Source of the DNA: JBNJGB01 sp051747385
Lineage (GTDB): Bacteria; Myxococcota_A; UBA9042; PHBI01; JACKFB01
NCBI GenBank assembly: GCA_051747385.1
Contig: JBNJGB010000028.1
Coordinates: 29,034 to 93,033, forward strand
DNA: 64,000 bases
Direction: 5' to 3'
The translations under genes were made by a program, and so were the position numbers. The notes below the pieces were generated by a model. It did no database searches. It saw only the letters and a program-made list of their open reading frames with translations, and was not told the origin of the DNA. Of this stretch, positions 1 to 7,199 are shown piece by piece; the stretch's first letter is position 1; each line of letters opens with the position of its first letter.

Positions 1-36
1 GCCCAGAGCGCCGTTCAGCCGCACGGATCGAGGCAC

Positions 37-1284
37 ATGCGCATTCTCGTCATGGTCGGGATGTTTCCGAAGCTCTCGGAGACGTTCATCCTCAACCAGA
101 TCACCGGGCTGATAGACCGGGGCCACGACGTCTCGATCCACGCGCGCGCCCGGCTGTCGGCGGACGAGGCCCACCCCGACGTCTTCCGGTACGGCCTGCT
201 CGACCGGGTCATCACCGAGGACTCCCCCTCCGGACGGATCTCGCGCCCGGCGGACCTCGTGAGGCGCTGGGGCCGCACCGGCTTCGCGCGGCCCCGGGAG
301 ATGGTGCGCCTGGCGAATCCGCTGGCCTCCGGACGGCCCGCCCTGCCGTGGACCGACCTCGAGGCCGCCCTGCCGCTCCTGCGCGCGGAGCCGTTCGACG
401 TCGTCCACTGCCACTTCGGACCTCTGGGGCGGACGGCGGCGCGCCTGAAGCAGGCCGGCGTGCTGACGGGCCGGCTGGTCGTCTCGTTCCACGGCTTCGA
501 CGTGAACTCCTACGTGAAGCGGAACGGCCCGGACGTCTACCGCCGCATGTTCCCGTGGGTGGACCTCTGCACGGCGAACAGCGGGTTCACGGCCGACAAG
601 GTCCGGCGCCTCGGGGGCAAGCGGATCGAGGTCCTCCCGGTGGGCCTGCACATGGACCGCTTCGAGTTCCGGGAGAAGACGGCGTTCCCGGGCGAACCCG
701 TGCGTCTGATCAGCGTCGCCCGGCTGGTCGAGCAGAAGGGGCTGCACCACGCCATCGAGGCCGTGGCGCGGCTCGCGCCGTCCCACCCGGAGCTTCGCTA
801 CGACATCGTGGGGGACGGGCCCTATCGCCCGCGACTGGAGGCCCGCATCGCGGAGCTCGGCGTCGGCGACCGCGTGTCGCTCCTGGGGTGGAAGGGCCGG
901 GACGAGGTGGTCGACCTCTATCGGCGCTCGCACCTCTTTGTCTTCCCCTGCGCGACGGCCGCGGACGGAGACACCGAAGGTCAGGGGCTCGTGCTCCAGG
1001 AGGCCCAGGCCTCCGGGCTGCCGGTGCTGACGACCCGGCACGGCGCCATCCCGGACGGGGTCACCGGGGAGTCCGCATTCCTGGTGCCCGAGGGCGACGT
1101 CGACGCTCTGGCGGAGCGGCTCGGCCACCTGCTGGACCACCCGGAGGTCTGGCCGGAGATGGGGCGCGCCGGCCGCCGGTACGTGGAGCGGCGATACGAC
1201 ATCGAGCGGCTCAACGACCGCCTCGTCGCGCTCTACGAGGGGCTCCTGGAGGAGCCGCCGAAGACGGCCCGGATCTCGCGGTAG
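37..1284 (+). CDS. Glycosyltransferase family 4 (GT-B fold)
   Basis: A 415-residue retaining glycosyltransferase, likely transferring a sugar from a nucleotide donor during lipopolysaccharide or exopolysaccharide synthesis at the cytoplasmic face. The N-terminal half carries the acceptor-side Rossmann domain (FPKLSETFIL near residue 11, VVHCHFGPLG near 122, SFHGFDVN near 150). The C-terminal half has the donor-site pattern VEQKGLHHAIEA and the GT4 EX7E motif within EGQGLVLQEAQ, followed by SGLPVLT. The length is normal for the colanic-acid WcaL-like branch. The start has GAGG just upstream. It sits at the left edge, so its operon probably extends outside the window. The decayed gene ends that follow suggest it is the last survivor of a surface-polysaccharide cluster. 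The acceptor cannot be told. Confidence 0.9.
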   Translation: MRILVMVGMFPKLSETFILNQITGLIDRGHDVSIHARARLSADEAHPDVFRYGLLDRVITEDSPSGRISRPADLVRRWGRTGFARPREMVRLANPLASGRPALPWTDLEAALPLLRAEPFDVVHCHFGPLGRTAARLKQAGVLTGRLVVSFHGFDVNSYVKRNGPDVYRRMFPWVDLCTANSGFTADKVRRLGGKRIEVLPVGLHMDRFEFREKTAFPGEPVRLISVARLVEQKGLHHAIEAVARLAPSHPELRYDIVGDGPYRPRLEARIAELGVGDRVSLLGWKGRDEVVDLYRRSHLFVFPCATAADGDTEGQGLVLQEAQASGLPVLTTRHGAIPDGVTGESAFLVPEGDVDALAERLGHLLDHPEVWPEMGRAGRRYVERRYDIERLNDRLVALYEGLLEEPPKTARISR

Positions 1285-1460
1285 GGCGCGATGCGCGCCG
1301 CGTGGACCAGCAACGCGTAGACCACCACACCGATGGCGATCTCCGTGAGCAGCGCGGGCCACAGGGCCATGTGCGGCGCGAGCAGGCGCCTGGAGATCTC
1401 CACCACGACGGCCATGGCCGCCGTGCAGGCCACGACCCCGCTCACCGCGCGGACCTCCAT
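1233..1460 (-). pseudogene. C-terminal remnant of a membrane protein, perhaps a polysaccharide flippase
   Basis: A minus-strand reading frame ends tail-to-tail inside the glycosyltransferase gene. Its last 75 residues, from MEVRAVSG, contain two hydrophobic helices (VSGVVACTAAMAVVVEI and WPALLTEIAIGVVVYALLV) ending in a basic/Arg tail. This resembles the end of Wzx/MurJ-type flippases. Upstream of about 1460 the frame loses membrane character, so the rest of the gene is gone. The flippase identity is an inference from hydropathy and the neighbouring glycosyltransferase. It could be the tail of any polytopic protein. Confidence 0.4.
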
Positions 1461-1485
1461 GCCGATCGGGCGGTCGACGCCTCCG

Positions 1486-1620
1486 TCAAGACCGCTTCTC
1501 GAAGACGTGGAAGTCGGAGTGGGTGCTGGGCAGCCCCTCGCTCTCGACGGTGTCGACGAGGCGCCACTCCGGGGCGTTCGCGTCCGCCCAGTCGGGCGTG
1601 GTCCGCGGTCGACGGAGAAC
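1486..1620 (-). pseudogene. Orphan C-terminal coding fragment
   Basis: A minus-strand frame of about 45 codons reads as an ordinary protein C-terminus (TPDWADANAPEWRLVDTVE, then STHSDFHVFEKR and a stop). Its composition is unlike the Arg/Pro-rich shadow frames around it. No start codon or upstream coding continuation is visible. With the fragment just downstream it suggests an eroded surface-polysaccharide region on the minus strand. No family could be assigned. Confidence 0.3.
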
Positions 1621-1693
1621 CTACCGGGGCCGAGGCGATCGGTCACGTGAAAGCAGGGCCCACGGACCACGGGACGCAGCCGAGGTGACCGCC

Positions 1694-1842
1694 AGGGCAA
1701 TCGCAAAGTCGGAACAGTGAGGGCCGCGCGGCGGTACGGCGCCCGGCGCTGGATTGCACCCGCTCGGAAACGATGGATTCTGGGCGTCTGAGAGCAGGCA
1801 AGGGCAAGGGCAAGGGAGGGCGGTCGACTTTGCGACCGCCCT
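1694..1842. repeat. Dispersed intergenic repeat family R2, copy A
   Basis: About 149 bp that recur with high identity at 56648-56808, 55 kb away. Both share the core CGCGGCGGTACGGCGCCCGG, a block reading ATTGCACCCGCTCGGAAACG, a purine tract of GGGCAA units, and a closing hairpin. In this copy the hairpin has a perfect 9-bp stem (GGGCGGTCG / CGACCGCCC, 1818-1841). The copy lies in the intergenic leader of the YkgJ-type gene. It has no gene of its own. It could be a REP-like element or a small transcribed element. Confidence 0.8.
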
Positions 1843-1916
1843 GGGGTGACCGCACCCCGGGGTGCATCCACCACACGCGGCTGCTACGGTGTCCGCCAGC
1901 CCGCAGTGGAGGTCGC

Positions 1917-3434
1917 GTGTCCGAGGTCGCCCCAGTCCGTTCCGACATCCGCTTCGAGCGCGCGGCCCCGGGGGAGAGGATGCCCTGGGTGCTGGTCGAT
2001 CCCGGCCTGGGTCGGCGGATGCGCCTGGACGACCGGGCCGTGGAGGTGGCACGGCTGCTCGACCGGCCGCAGGGGCTGGACGGGCTCGCCGAGCGGGCGG
2101 GCGCGAGCCGCGAGGGCATCGAGCGCGTCGTGGCCTTCTTCGACCGCCTCCACCTCCTGGACACGGCACACACCCGCGCCTTCCTCGACGAGTCCCACCG
2201 GGCCGAGCGCCACCGCCGGGCCTCCCCCGACGAGGTCCCGCTGCTGGTGCGGGACGACGCCGCGTTCACGTGCACGGCGTGCGGGAGCTGCTGCGGCGGC
2301 CAGAACATCGGGCCCGTCGGCGAGGACGTCATCGAGGCCCTCGAGCCCCACAAGGAGATGCTCCGGGCGCGGACCGAGAGCGACAAGGGGCTCTTCCTGC
2401 GGCTCCGGACCGACCGCGGGGCGGAGACGGGCACCCACGTGCTCTGTCACTCGGTGGACGGCGCGTGCGTCTTCCTCACCGGGGAGGGCCGCTGCCTGAT
2501 CCACCAGGAGCTGGGCGCCCACATGAAGCCGCGGGTCTGCCGGCTGTTCCCCTGGCAGTTCATCGCCACGCCCGAGGGGGTGGCGGTGAGCCTGTCCACC
2601 GAGTGCCGCGGCTTCGTCGAGGCGCGCAGGGGCACGCCGCTCCGCGACCAGCTGGACGACATCCGGGAGGTCCTGCGGCTCGTGCCGACGCTGGAGCGGG
2701 TCCGGCCGGTGCTGATCCTCGACGGCGGCGAGACCCTCGAGTACAGCAGCTACGCGCGCCTGGAGGAGTCCCTCCACGAGGCCGTCGACGCGCACCGCGC
2801 CGACCCCGTGGCCGGCCTGCTGGCCATGCGCCGGGTGCTCTGCCTCGAGGCGGGCCTCGATCCGGACGCCCGGCCCGAGGCCACCCGCCCCGGGGAGCTG
2901 CAGGCACGCCTGGACCGGATGATGGACGCGCTCGGCCGGGGCATGAGGGACATCCGGGACGGACTCGGCGACCGGGACGACGACATGGAGGTCCACGTCG
3001 ACAGCCTCGACACCCTCGAGCCGGCCCTGGAGCGCCTGCGGGGCAGCCTGCACCGCCTGCTCCGCCCGCCCCGGACCGCCGAGCAGCGGGCCCTCTTCCG
3101 CGACAAGGTCCACCACACCCTCCACGGGAAGAGCCTGACCACGGCCCCGACCGTCTTCGCGGGCTTCGCCCGCCTGGTCTTCCAGTGGCTCGCGATCCGC
3201 GCCGTCGCCGCCGAGCGGGCCCGCCTCGTGAAGCGCCGCCACCTCACCTCCCAGGACCTGGTGGACGCCACCGTCCTCGTGAGCTTCGTCTTCCGCATCT
3301 CCGAGTTCCGCGACATGCTCCACCGCCTCGACGAGCCGATGGTGGACCTGCTGCTCCACCGCCTCCCCTGGCTGGTGGACCACGCAGAGGCACTCAGGGA
3401 GCCCGACACCGCCCCGCACATCTGGAAGCTCTGA
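1917..3434 (+). CDS. YkgJ-family cysteine-cluster (Fe-S or zinc) protein
   Basis: A 505-residue cytoplasmic protein with the CxxCxxCC arrangement of the YkgJ family (TCTACGSCCGG), followed by further conserved cysteines (HVLCHSVDGACVFL, GRCLIHQ, PRVCRLFPWQF, STECRGF). In known members these bind an Fe-S or zinc cluster. The GTG at 1917 is preferred because GGAGG lies 4 bp upstream and the reading frame before it overlaps the dispersed repeat. The N-terminal 90 residues resemble a winged-helix-like segment with low confidence. The long C-terminal half (after about residue 230) is helical and unassigned, so the protein is far longer than minimal YkgJ proteins. No operon partner is visible and its substrate is unknown. 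Confidence 0.8.
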   Translation: MSEVAPVRSDIRFERAAPGERMPWVLVDPGLGRRMRLDDRAVEVARLLDRPQGLDGLAERAGASREGIERVVAFFDRLHLLDTAHTRAFLDESHRAERHRRASPDEVPLLVRDDAAFTCTACGSCCGGQNIGPVGEDVIEALEPHKEMLRARTESDKGLFLRLRTDRGAETGTHVLCHSVDGACVFLTGEGRCLIHQELGAHMKPRVCRLFPWQFIATPEGVAVSLSTECRGFVEARRGTPLRDQLDDIREVLRLVPTLERVRPVLILDGGETLEYSSYARLEESLHEAVDAHRADPVAGLLAMRRVLCLEAGLDPDARPEATRPGELQARLDRMMDALGRGMRDIRDGLGDRDDDMEVHVDSLDTLEPALERLRGSLHRLLRPPRTAEQRALFRDKVHHTLHGKSLTTAPTVFAGFARLVFQWLAIRAVAAERARLVKRRHLTSQDLVDATVLVSFVFRISEFRDMLHRLDEPMVDLLLHRLPWLVDHAEALREPDTAPHIWKL

Positions 3435-3454
3435 CGCGCCGGCTGCCCTTGGCT

Positions 3455-4831
3455 CTACCGCCCCGCATGCTTCGCCAGACGCTCCTCCAGGTTCGGCATC
3501 GGGACGAAGACGAACTTCCGACCGGTCCGGCGCCGCTGGAGGAATTCCAGCTCGGCCAGCTCCAGCAGATCCGTTCGAGCGGTCTGATAGGAGACCGCGT
3601 GGCTCCGCTGGTGGGACCGGATCGTGTAGCGGGCGTTCGGGTGCCGGACCGCGTGGCTCAACAGCGCGAACTGGCGATGGTTGAGCGCCTCGGACGCCGC
3701 CAGCCAGTCCTCCACTCGGCGGACCTCCGCCATCTTCCGGCGAAGGTACACGTGCAGCTCGTCGATGGCGCGGCGCAGCACGTTCAGGTGATGCAGGACG
3801 AAGTACGTGGCGTCGTTGTCGTCCGTCTCGGTGTGGAGGAACGCGCGACCGTACTGTGCCGGGGCGCCTTTCACGATCCGCGAGATGGAGACGTACTCGG
3901 CCAGCCAGTAGCCCTGCCTGAGCATCGACCAGTAGAAGAGCGCTCGGGCAGCCCGCCCGTTGCCGTCGACGAACGGATGGTCGAAGGCCAGCCAGAAGTG
4001 CAGCAGGATCGCCCGCACGACGGGGTGGACAAAGCCCTCGGGCGTGTGAGCGTTGGCGAAGTCGCACATGGCCTCCAGCCGGCCCCCGAGCTGCTCCGCG
4101 GGCGGCGGATCGTGGAGGACCCTGCCCTCGGGGTCGACGACCCGGACGACCTCGCCCGGCCGCCGCACGCGCCTCTCTGCATCGGGTTCGTCCAGCGTCC
4201 CCTGCGCCACGATGCCGTGGAGGGTGAGCACGGCTTCGACCGACAACGGCTCGTCGAGGTGCTCCCGGATGTACTGCATGGCCTCGAAGTTGTTGGCGAT
4301 CATCCGCTCGTCATCGTCACGCGGAGGACGACTGGACCGCAGCATCTCCTTCGCCACCTCGTACGTCGTCGCCGCGCCCTCCAGCTGGCTCGAGGTGATG
4401 GCCTCCTCGATGAGGGAGTTCATGATGTAGCGGTCCCGAGTCGCCGTGTTCGTCACCTCTTCGGACAGCGTGATGGAGCCGCTGGCGTCTCGGTCGATCT
4501 CGTGCGCCAATCGCTGAGCGACTTCGGTCATCACGAATCCGAAGGGCGCACCCGAGGCATCTTCGAGCGGCAGCGGCTTCCACGTGGCAAACCGCGCAGC
4601 CTTGAGGCAGAACCACCATTCCTCGTGGTCGAGGCCTTCGGGTGGGGGCCTCCGTCTCAGCTCGTCCCAGTGGAGATAGCGCCCGTCGGGAGTGGCCGGC
4701 CCAAGGCGGTAGCCGAGAAGCTCCAGGAACCGCTCCGGATCCCCCTGAAAGCGTTCCAGGAGTCGGGCAAACGGGGGCGGGGACGCGGGGATTCGCAACG
4801 GAGGCTCCGTCTGGGGAACATGTACAACCAA
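3455..4831 (-). CDS. Fic-domain protein, class II (N-terminal inhibitory helix), with C-terminal winged helix
   Basis: 458 residues counted from a TTG start. Fic enzymes move AMP or another phosphate-linked group onto target proteins. The catalytic loop is complete (HPFVDGNGRAAR, residues 285-296; His285 is the general base). An (S/T)xxxE(G/N) inhibitory motif (SSQLEG, 147-152) precedes it, which is the class II self-inhibited arrangement. Residues 400-455 look like a winged-helix DNA-binding domain (SHAVSYQTARTDLLELAELE). No separate antitoxin is adjacent. The start is uncertain: no good ribosome site precedes the TTG and no better start exists before residue 101. AT-rich palindromes sit directly upstream, so autoregulation by the C-terminal domain is plausible. 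The low-GC promoter suggests horizontal transfer. Confidence 0.88.
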   Translation of the reverse strand: MVVHVPQTEPPLRIPASPPPFARLLERFQGDPERFLELLGYRLGPATPDGRYLHWDELRRRPPPEGLDHEEWWFCLKAARFATWKPLPLEDASGAPFGFVMTEVAQRLAHEIDRDASGSITLSEEVTNTATRDRYIMNSLIEEAITSSQLEGAATTYEVAKEMLRSSRPPRDDDERMIANNFEAMQYIREHLDEPLSVEAVLTLHGIVAQGTLDEPDAERRVRRPGEVVRVVDPEGRVLHDPPPAEQLGGRLEAMCDFANAHTPEGFVHPVVRAILLHFWLAFDHPFVDGNGRAARALFYWSMLRQGYWLAEYVSISRIVKGAPAQYGRAFLHTETDDNDATYFVLHHLNVLRRAIDELHVYLRRKMAEVRRVEDWLAASEALNHRQFALLSHAVRHPNARYTIRSHQRSHAVSYQTARTDLLELAELEFLQRRRTGRKFVFVPMPNLEERLAKHAGR

Positions 4832-4832
4832 A

Positions 4833-4855
4833 TACTAATCTAGTTCAAATTAGTA
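4833..4855. promoter_or_regulatory. Palindrome abutting the Fic start (candidate operator)
   Basis: A 7-bp perfect inverted repeat, TACTAAT (4833-4839) and ATTAGTA (4849-4855), is separated by 9 bp. It begins 2 bp upstream of the Fic start codon in a strikingly AT-rich patch of an otherwise very GC-rich region. Its position fits an operator occluding the promoter or ribosome site. The binding protein is unknown; the Fic winged-helix domain is one candidate. Confidence 0.5.
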
Positions 4856-4877
4856 GCCCCGGGCCCGACAAGTCAAG

Positions 4878-4908
4878 GAACTACTGATTTGTCATGAATC
4901 AGTAGTTC
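4878..4908. promoter_or_regulatory. 12-bp perfect inverted repeat between the yqaA-like gene end and Fic
   Basis: GAACTACTGATT (4878-4889) and AATCAGTAGTTC (4897-4908) form a perfect 12-bp inverted repeat with a 7-nt spacer. There is no T-run, so a simple terminator is unlikely, although it lies 8 bp beyond the stop of the yqaA-like gene. Its half-site (ACTACTGATT) resembles the neighbouring palindrome, suggesting two operators for one regulator upstream of the Fic gene. Confidence 0.5.
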
Positions 4909-4916
4909 ATCATCAC

Positions 4917-5342
4917 TCAGGAGAACCCACCCACGACCCAGAGGACGATGGCGTAGCGGGTGGCCTTGCCGATGGCGACCAAAAGGAGGAAGAGCCAGAA
5001 GTTCACGCGCATGAAGCCGGCGACGAAGGTGAGGGCGTCGCCGCCGATGGGGGCCCAGGCCATCAGCAGGGACCACACGCCGTACTTCTGGAACCAGCGC
5101 TGGGCCCGGCCCAGGTTGTCCTGCTTGAAGGGGAACCACTTCCGGTCCTGGAAGCGCAGGAAGAAGCGCGCCATGGCCCAGTTCACGGCGGAGCCCAGGG
5201 TGTTGCCGGCGCTGGCCCAGAGCCACAGCGCCATGGGATCGTAGCCCTTCACGAGCAGCCCGGCGAAGAGGATCTCCGAGTAGGCCGGCAGGATGGTCGC
5301 TGCGAGCAGCGAGGTGACGAACAGGCTCAGATAGACTTCCAC
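4917..5342 (-). CDS. YqaA-like small DedA/SNARE-associated membrane protein
   Basis: A 141-residue polytopic inner-membrane protein with three to four hydrophobic helices. The family-typical stretches are AYSEILFAGLL near residue 20, SAGNTLGSAVNW near 45, and WAPIGGDALTFVAGFMRV near 95. The length is typical of YqaA. DedA-superfamily proteins act in lipid-carrier or membrane homeostasis; the substrate here is unknown. Its start lies inside the last 16 bp of the amidotransferase gene, so it is translationally coupled as the third gene of the amidoligase operon. Confidence 0.85.
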   Translation of the reverse strand: MEVYLSLFVTSLLAATILPAYSEILFAGLLVKGYDPMALWLWASAGNTLGSAVNWAMARFFLRFQDRKWFPFKQDNLGRAQRWFQKYGVWSLLMAWAPIGGDALTFVAGFMRVNFWLFLLLVAIGKATRYAIVLWVVGGFS

Positions 5343-6055
5343 AGGTCCCTCGTACGGCTACGTCCCTCCTCGTGCGCCTTCGTCACGGCCGCCTCGACCA
5401 GGGCCCGGAACAGGCGAAGCTGCCGCGGGAGGTACAGCAGGAACTCGGGGTGCCACTGCACGCCCACGACGAAGTCCCGGCCCGGAAGCTCCACGGCCTG
5501 CACGATGTCGTCGATGTCCCAGCCCGAGACGACCAGCCCCTCCCCCAGCAGGTCGATGCTCTGGTCGTGGAGGCTGTTGATGCGGAAGCGCTCACCGCCG
5601 AACAGCGCGTGGAGCCGCGTGTCGCCCTCCACGCACAGGGTCTTCAGGGGCAGGATGAAGCGCCGGTTCGACGTGCGCTCCCTGTGCTCCCGGAGGTCCT
5701 GGAAGAGCGTCCCGCCCAGGCGGACGTTGAGGAGCTGGGCGCCCCGGCAGATGCCCAGCAGCGGCAGGTGCTCGGCCAGCGCCAGATCGATGACGTCGGA
5801 CTCGAAGGCGTCGCGTTCCGGGTCGTAGCGCCCCTCGACCTCCGCGACCTCCTTGTAGAGCACGGGCTCCACGTCGTGGCCTCCGCTGATGACCACGCCG
5901 TCGAGGGGGTCTCCGGGAAGCGGCCTGCCCGGGCGCAGGTGGACCGGCCGGCCTCCGGCGAGGAGCAGGCCGACGTGGATGCAGGCCCGGGGGCCCCAGG
6001 CCCGACGGCGCGGCCCGGTCACGCCGATCAGAGGTCTTCGGGTGGCCTGAGCCAC
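5327..6055 (-). CDS. Class I glutamine amidotransferase / gamma-glutamyl hydrolase-like protein (PuuD type)
   Basis: 242 residues from a GTG start overlapping the upstream amidoligase gene by 28 bp. The catalytic triad of class I amidotransferases is intact: nucleophile Cys103 in LLGICRGAQLLN, and His202/Glu204 in GVQWHPEF. The SGGHDVEP loop near residue 57 matches the peptidase C26/PuuD branch, which hydrolyses gamma-glutamyl amides. Paired with an amidoligase it probably trims or transfers gamma-glutamyl groups on a small molecule or peptide. Such amidoligase-amidotransferase pairs are a known genomic theme whose product is usually uncharacterised. It also overlaps the downstream membrane gene by 16 bp. 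Confidence 0.88.
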   Translation of the reverse strand: MAQATRRPLIGVTGPRRRAWGPRACIHVGLLLAGGRPVHLRPGRPLPGDPLDGVVISGGHDVEPVLYKEVAEVEGRYDPERDAFESDVIDLALAEHLPLLGICRGAQLLNVRLGGTLFQDLREHRERTSNRRFILPLKTLCVEGDTRLHALFGGERFRINSLHDQSIDLLGEGLVVSGWDIDDIVQAVELPGRDFVVGVQWHPEFLLYLPRQLRLFRALVEAAVTKAHEEGRSRTRDLWKSI

Positions 6056-7035
6056 GCTCGCACCTCCTCGGCCCAGTCCTCGAAGAGCCGGCCCAGGGCG
6101 TGGTCCAGCAGCGCGGAGTACCGCTCGCACACCGCCTCCAGGCGTTCGGGCTCCGAGGCGAGGTGCTCGACCTGCAGCCAGTCCGCCCAGACGACGTGGA
6201 TGCCCCACTCCGGCCGGTCGATGTCGCAGTCCGGCAGCCGGTAGTGCATCGCCGGCCGCGACTTCACGCGGGGATCGTGCACCACCCGCCGCACCCGCTC
6301 CGGGTCCACGTGGAGGAACAGCGGCAGAAAATCCAGCGGCCGGTTCCGGGTGGGGTTGTCCACCAGGTAGTCGTCGATGAGCGGCCCCAGGTCCGGCCAG
6401 TAGGCCGGGTCGACGACCTTGCGCACGTAGGCGTGCGGGAACGGCGCCACGAAACGGGTCAACTTGCGCGTGAAGTCCACCTGGGTCCGCTCCACCAGCC
6501 AGTCGTTCAGGCAGAGGAAGGCCTTGAGGTAGCGGGCGATGGTCCCGGCGTCCAGGGCGGGCATCTCCGGGTTGAGCTGCATCCCGAAGGCGTAGGCCAC
6601 CCCGGCGCCGGTCCCGCGGGCGCCGGCCTCCCGCAGGCGCCGGACCATCGTGTGGACGTCGGCGAGGCGCGGCATGGGCAGCGGCGGGCTGACGATCTCC
6701 ACGGGGACGATGATCTCGGCGCCGGCGCGGACGACGCTCTCCGCCGCCTCGTCCAGGAGCGCCAGGAACTCGTCCTCGTCGGGCGGCTCGCGGCCCTTCT
6801 TCTTGAGGTACTCGTAGTCCAGCTCGACGCCCCACTCGCCGGCCTCGTCCCCGACGACCACGTGCTCGTAGCGGGTGCGGGCCTCCACCCGTCCGCCGAG
6901 GTGCTCCGCCACGAGGCGCGAGACCTCCGCCACGTCCAGGCCGATGAACTCCATCTCGACGCCGACGTGCCGCTCCTCGCCTTCGGCCGTGCGGGTGCGC
7001 GGCGGCAGCGGCGGGCTCCACTCCACGTGGGACAC
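6028..7035 (-). CDS. Amidoligase-family (COOH-NH2 ligase) enzyme
   Basis: 335 residues resembling the putative amidoligase family related to glutamate-cysteine ligase and glutamine synthetase. Features supporting this are an N-terminal GVEMEFIGLD acidic strand (residues 25-35, metal/ATP site), VELDYEYLKKKG, a PVEIVSPPLPM segment near 115, and AYAFGMQLNPEMP near 150. Such enzymes form amide bonds with ATP, typically on glutamate or peptide carboxylates. It is the first gene of a three-gene coupled operon with a C26-type amidotransferase and a DedA-like membrane protein. It diverges from the RND exporter gene across a 164-bp region. Substrate unknown. Confidence 0.82.
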   Translation of the reverse strand: MSHVEWSPPLPPRTRTAEGEERHVGVEMEFIGLDVAEVSRLVAEHLGGRVEARTRYEHVVVGDEAGEWGVELDYEYLKKKGREPPDEDEFLALLDEAAESVVRAGAEIIVPVEIVSPPLPMPRLADVHTMVRRLREAGARGTGAGVAYAFGMQLNPEMPALDAGTIARYLKAFLCLNDWLVERTQVDFTRKLTRFVAPFPHAYVRKVVDPAYWPDLGPLIDDYLVDNPTRNRPLDFLPLFLHVDPERVRRVVHDPRVKSRPAMHYRLPDCDIDRPEWGIHVVWADWLQVEHLASEPERLEAVCERYSALLDHALGRLFEDWAEEVRAWLRPPEDL

Positions 7036-7050
7036 GCTGTGCTCCTCTGG

Positions 7051-7069
7051 ATCGGGAATCGCCCGATTC
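7051..7069. promoter_or_regulatory. Nested palindromes in the divergent amidoligase/RND promoter region
   Basis: Two overlapping inverted repeats are present: ATCGGG (7051-7056) with CCCGAT (7062-7067), and GAATCG (7056-7061) with CGATTC (7064-7069). They lie 16 bp upstream of the amidoligase start, between divergent operons, where a shared operator would be expected. No recognisable -35/-10 pair was found. No known regulator site is claimed. Confidence 0.3.
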
Positions 7070-7199
7070 TACCACGACGTCGCCCTGTAACACTTCGCGC
7101 CCCTGATGACTCCCCTGCATGAAGTCGCTCCGAGAGGGCTGCCGGGTGCGCGGCCCGCTCGACCCGATGCTCGTCGCAGAAACGAGGGAGACGTCCACC

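Noticed and set aside
1773..1916. N-terminal extension of the YkgJ-type protein from an upstream ATG
   Set aside because: Those codons lie in repeat R2, which recurs elsewhere without this gene; the GTG at 1917 has its own ribosome site.
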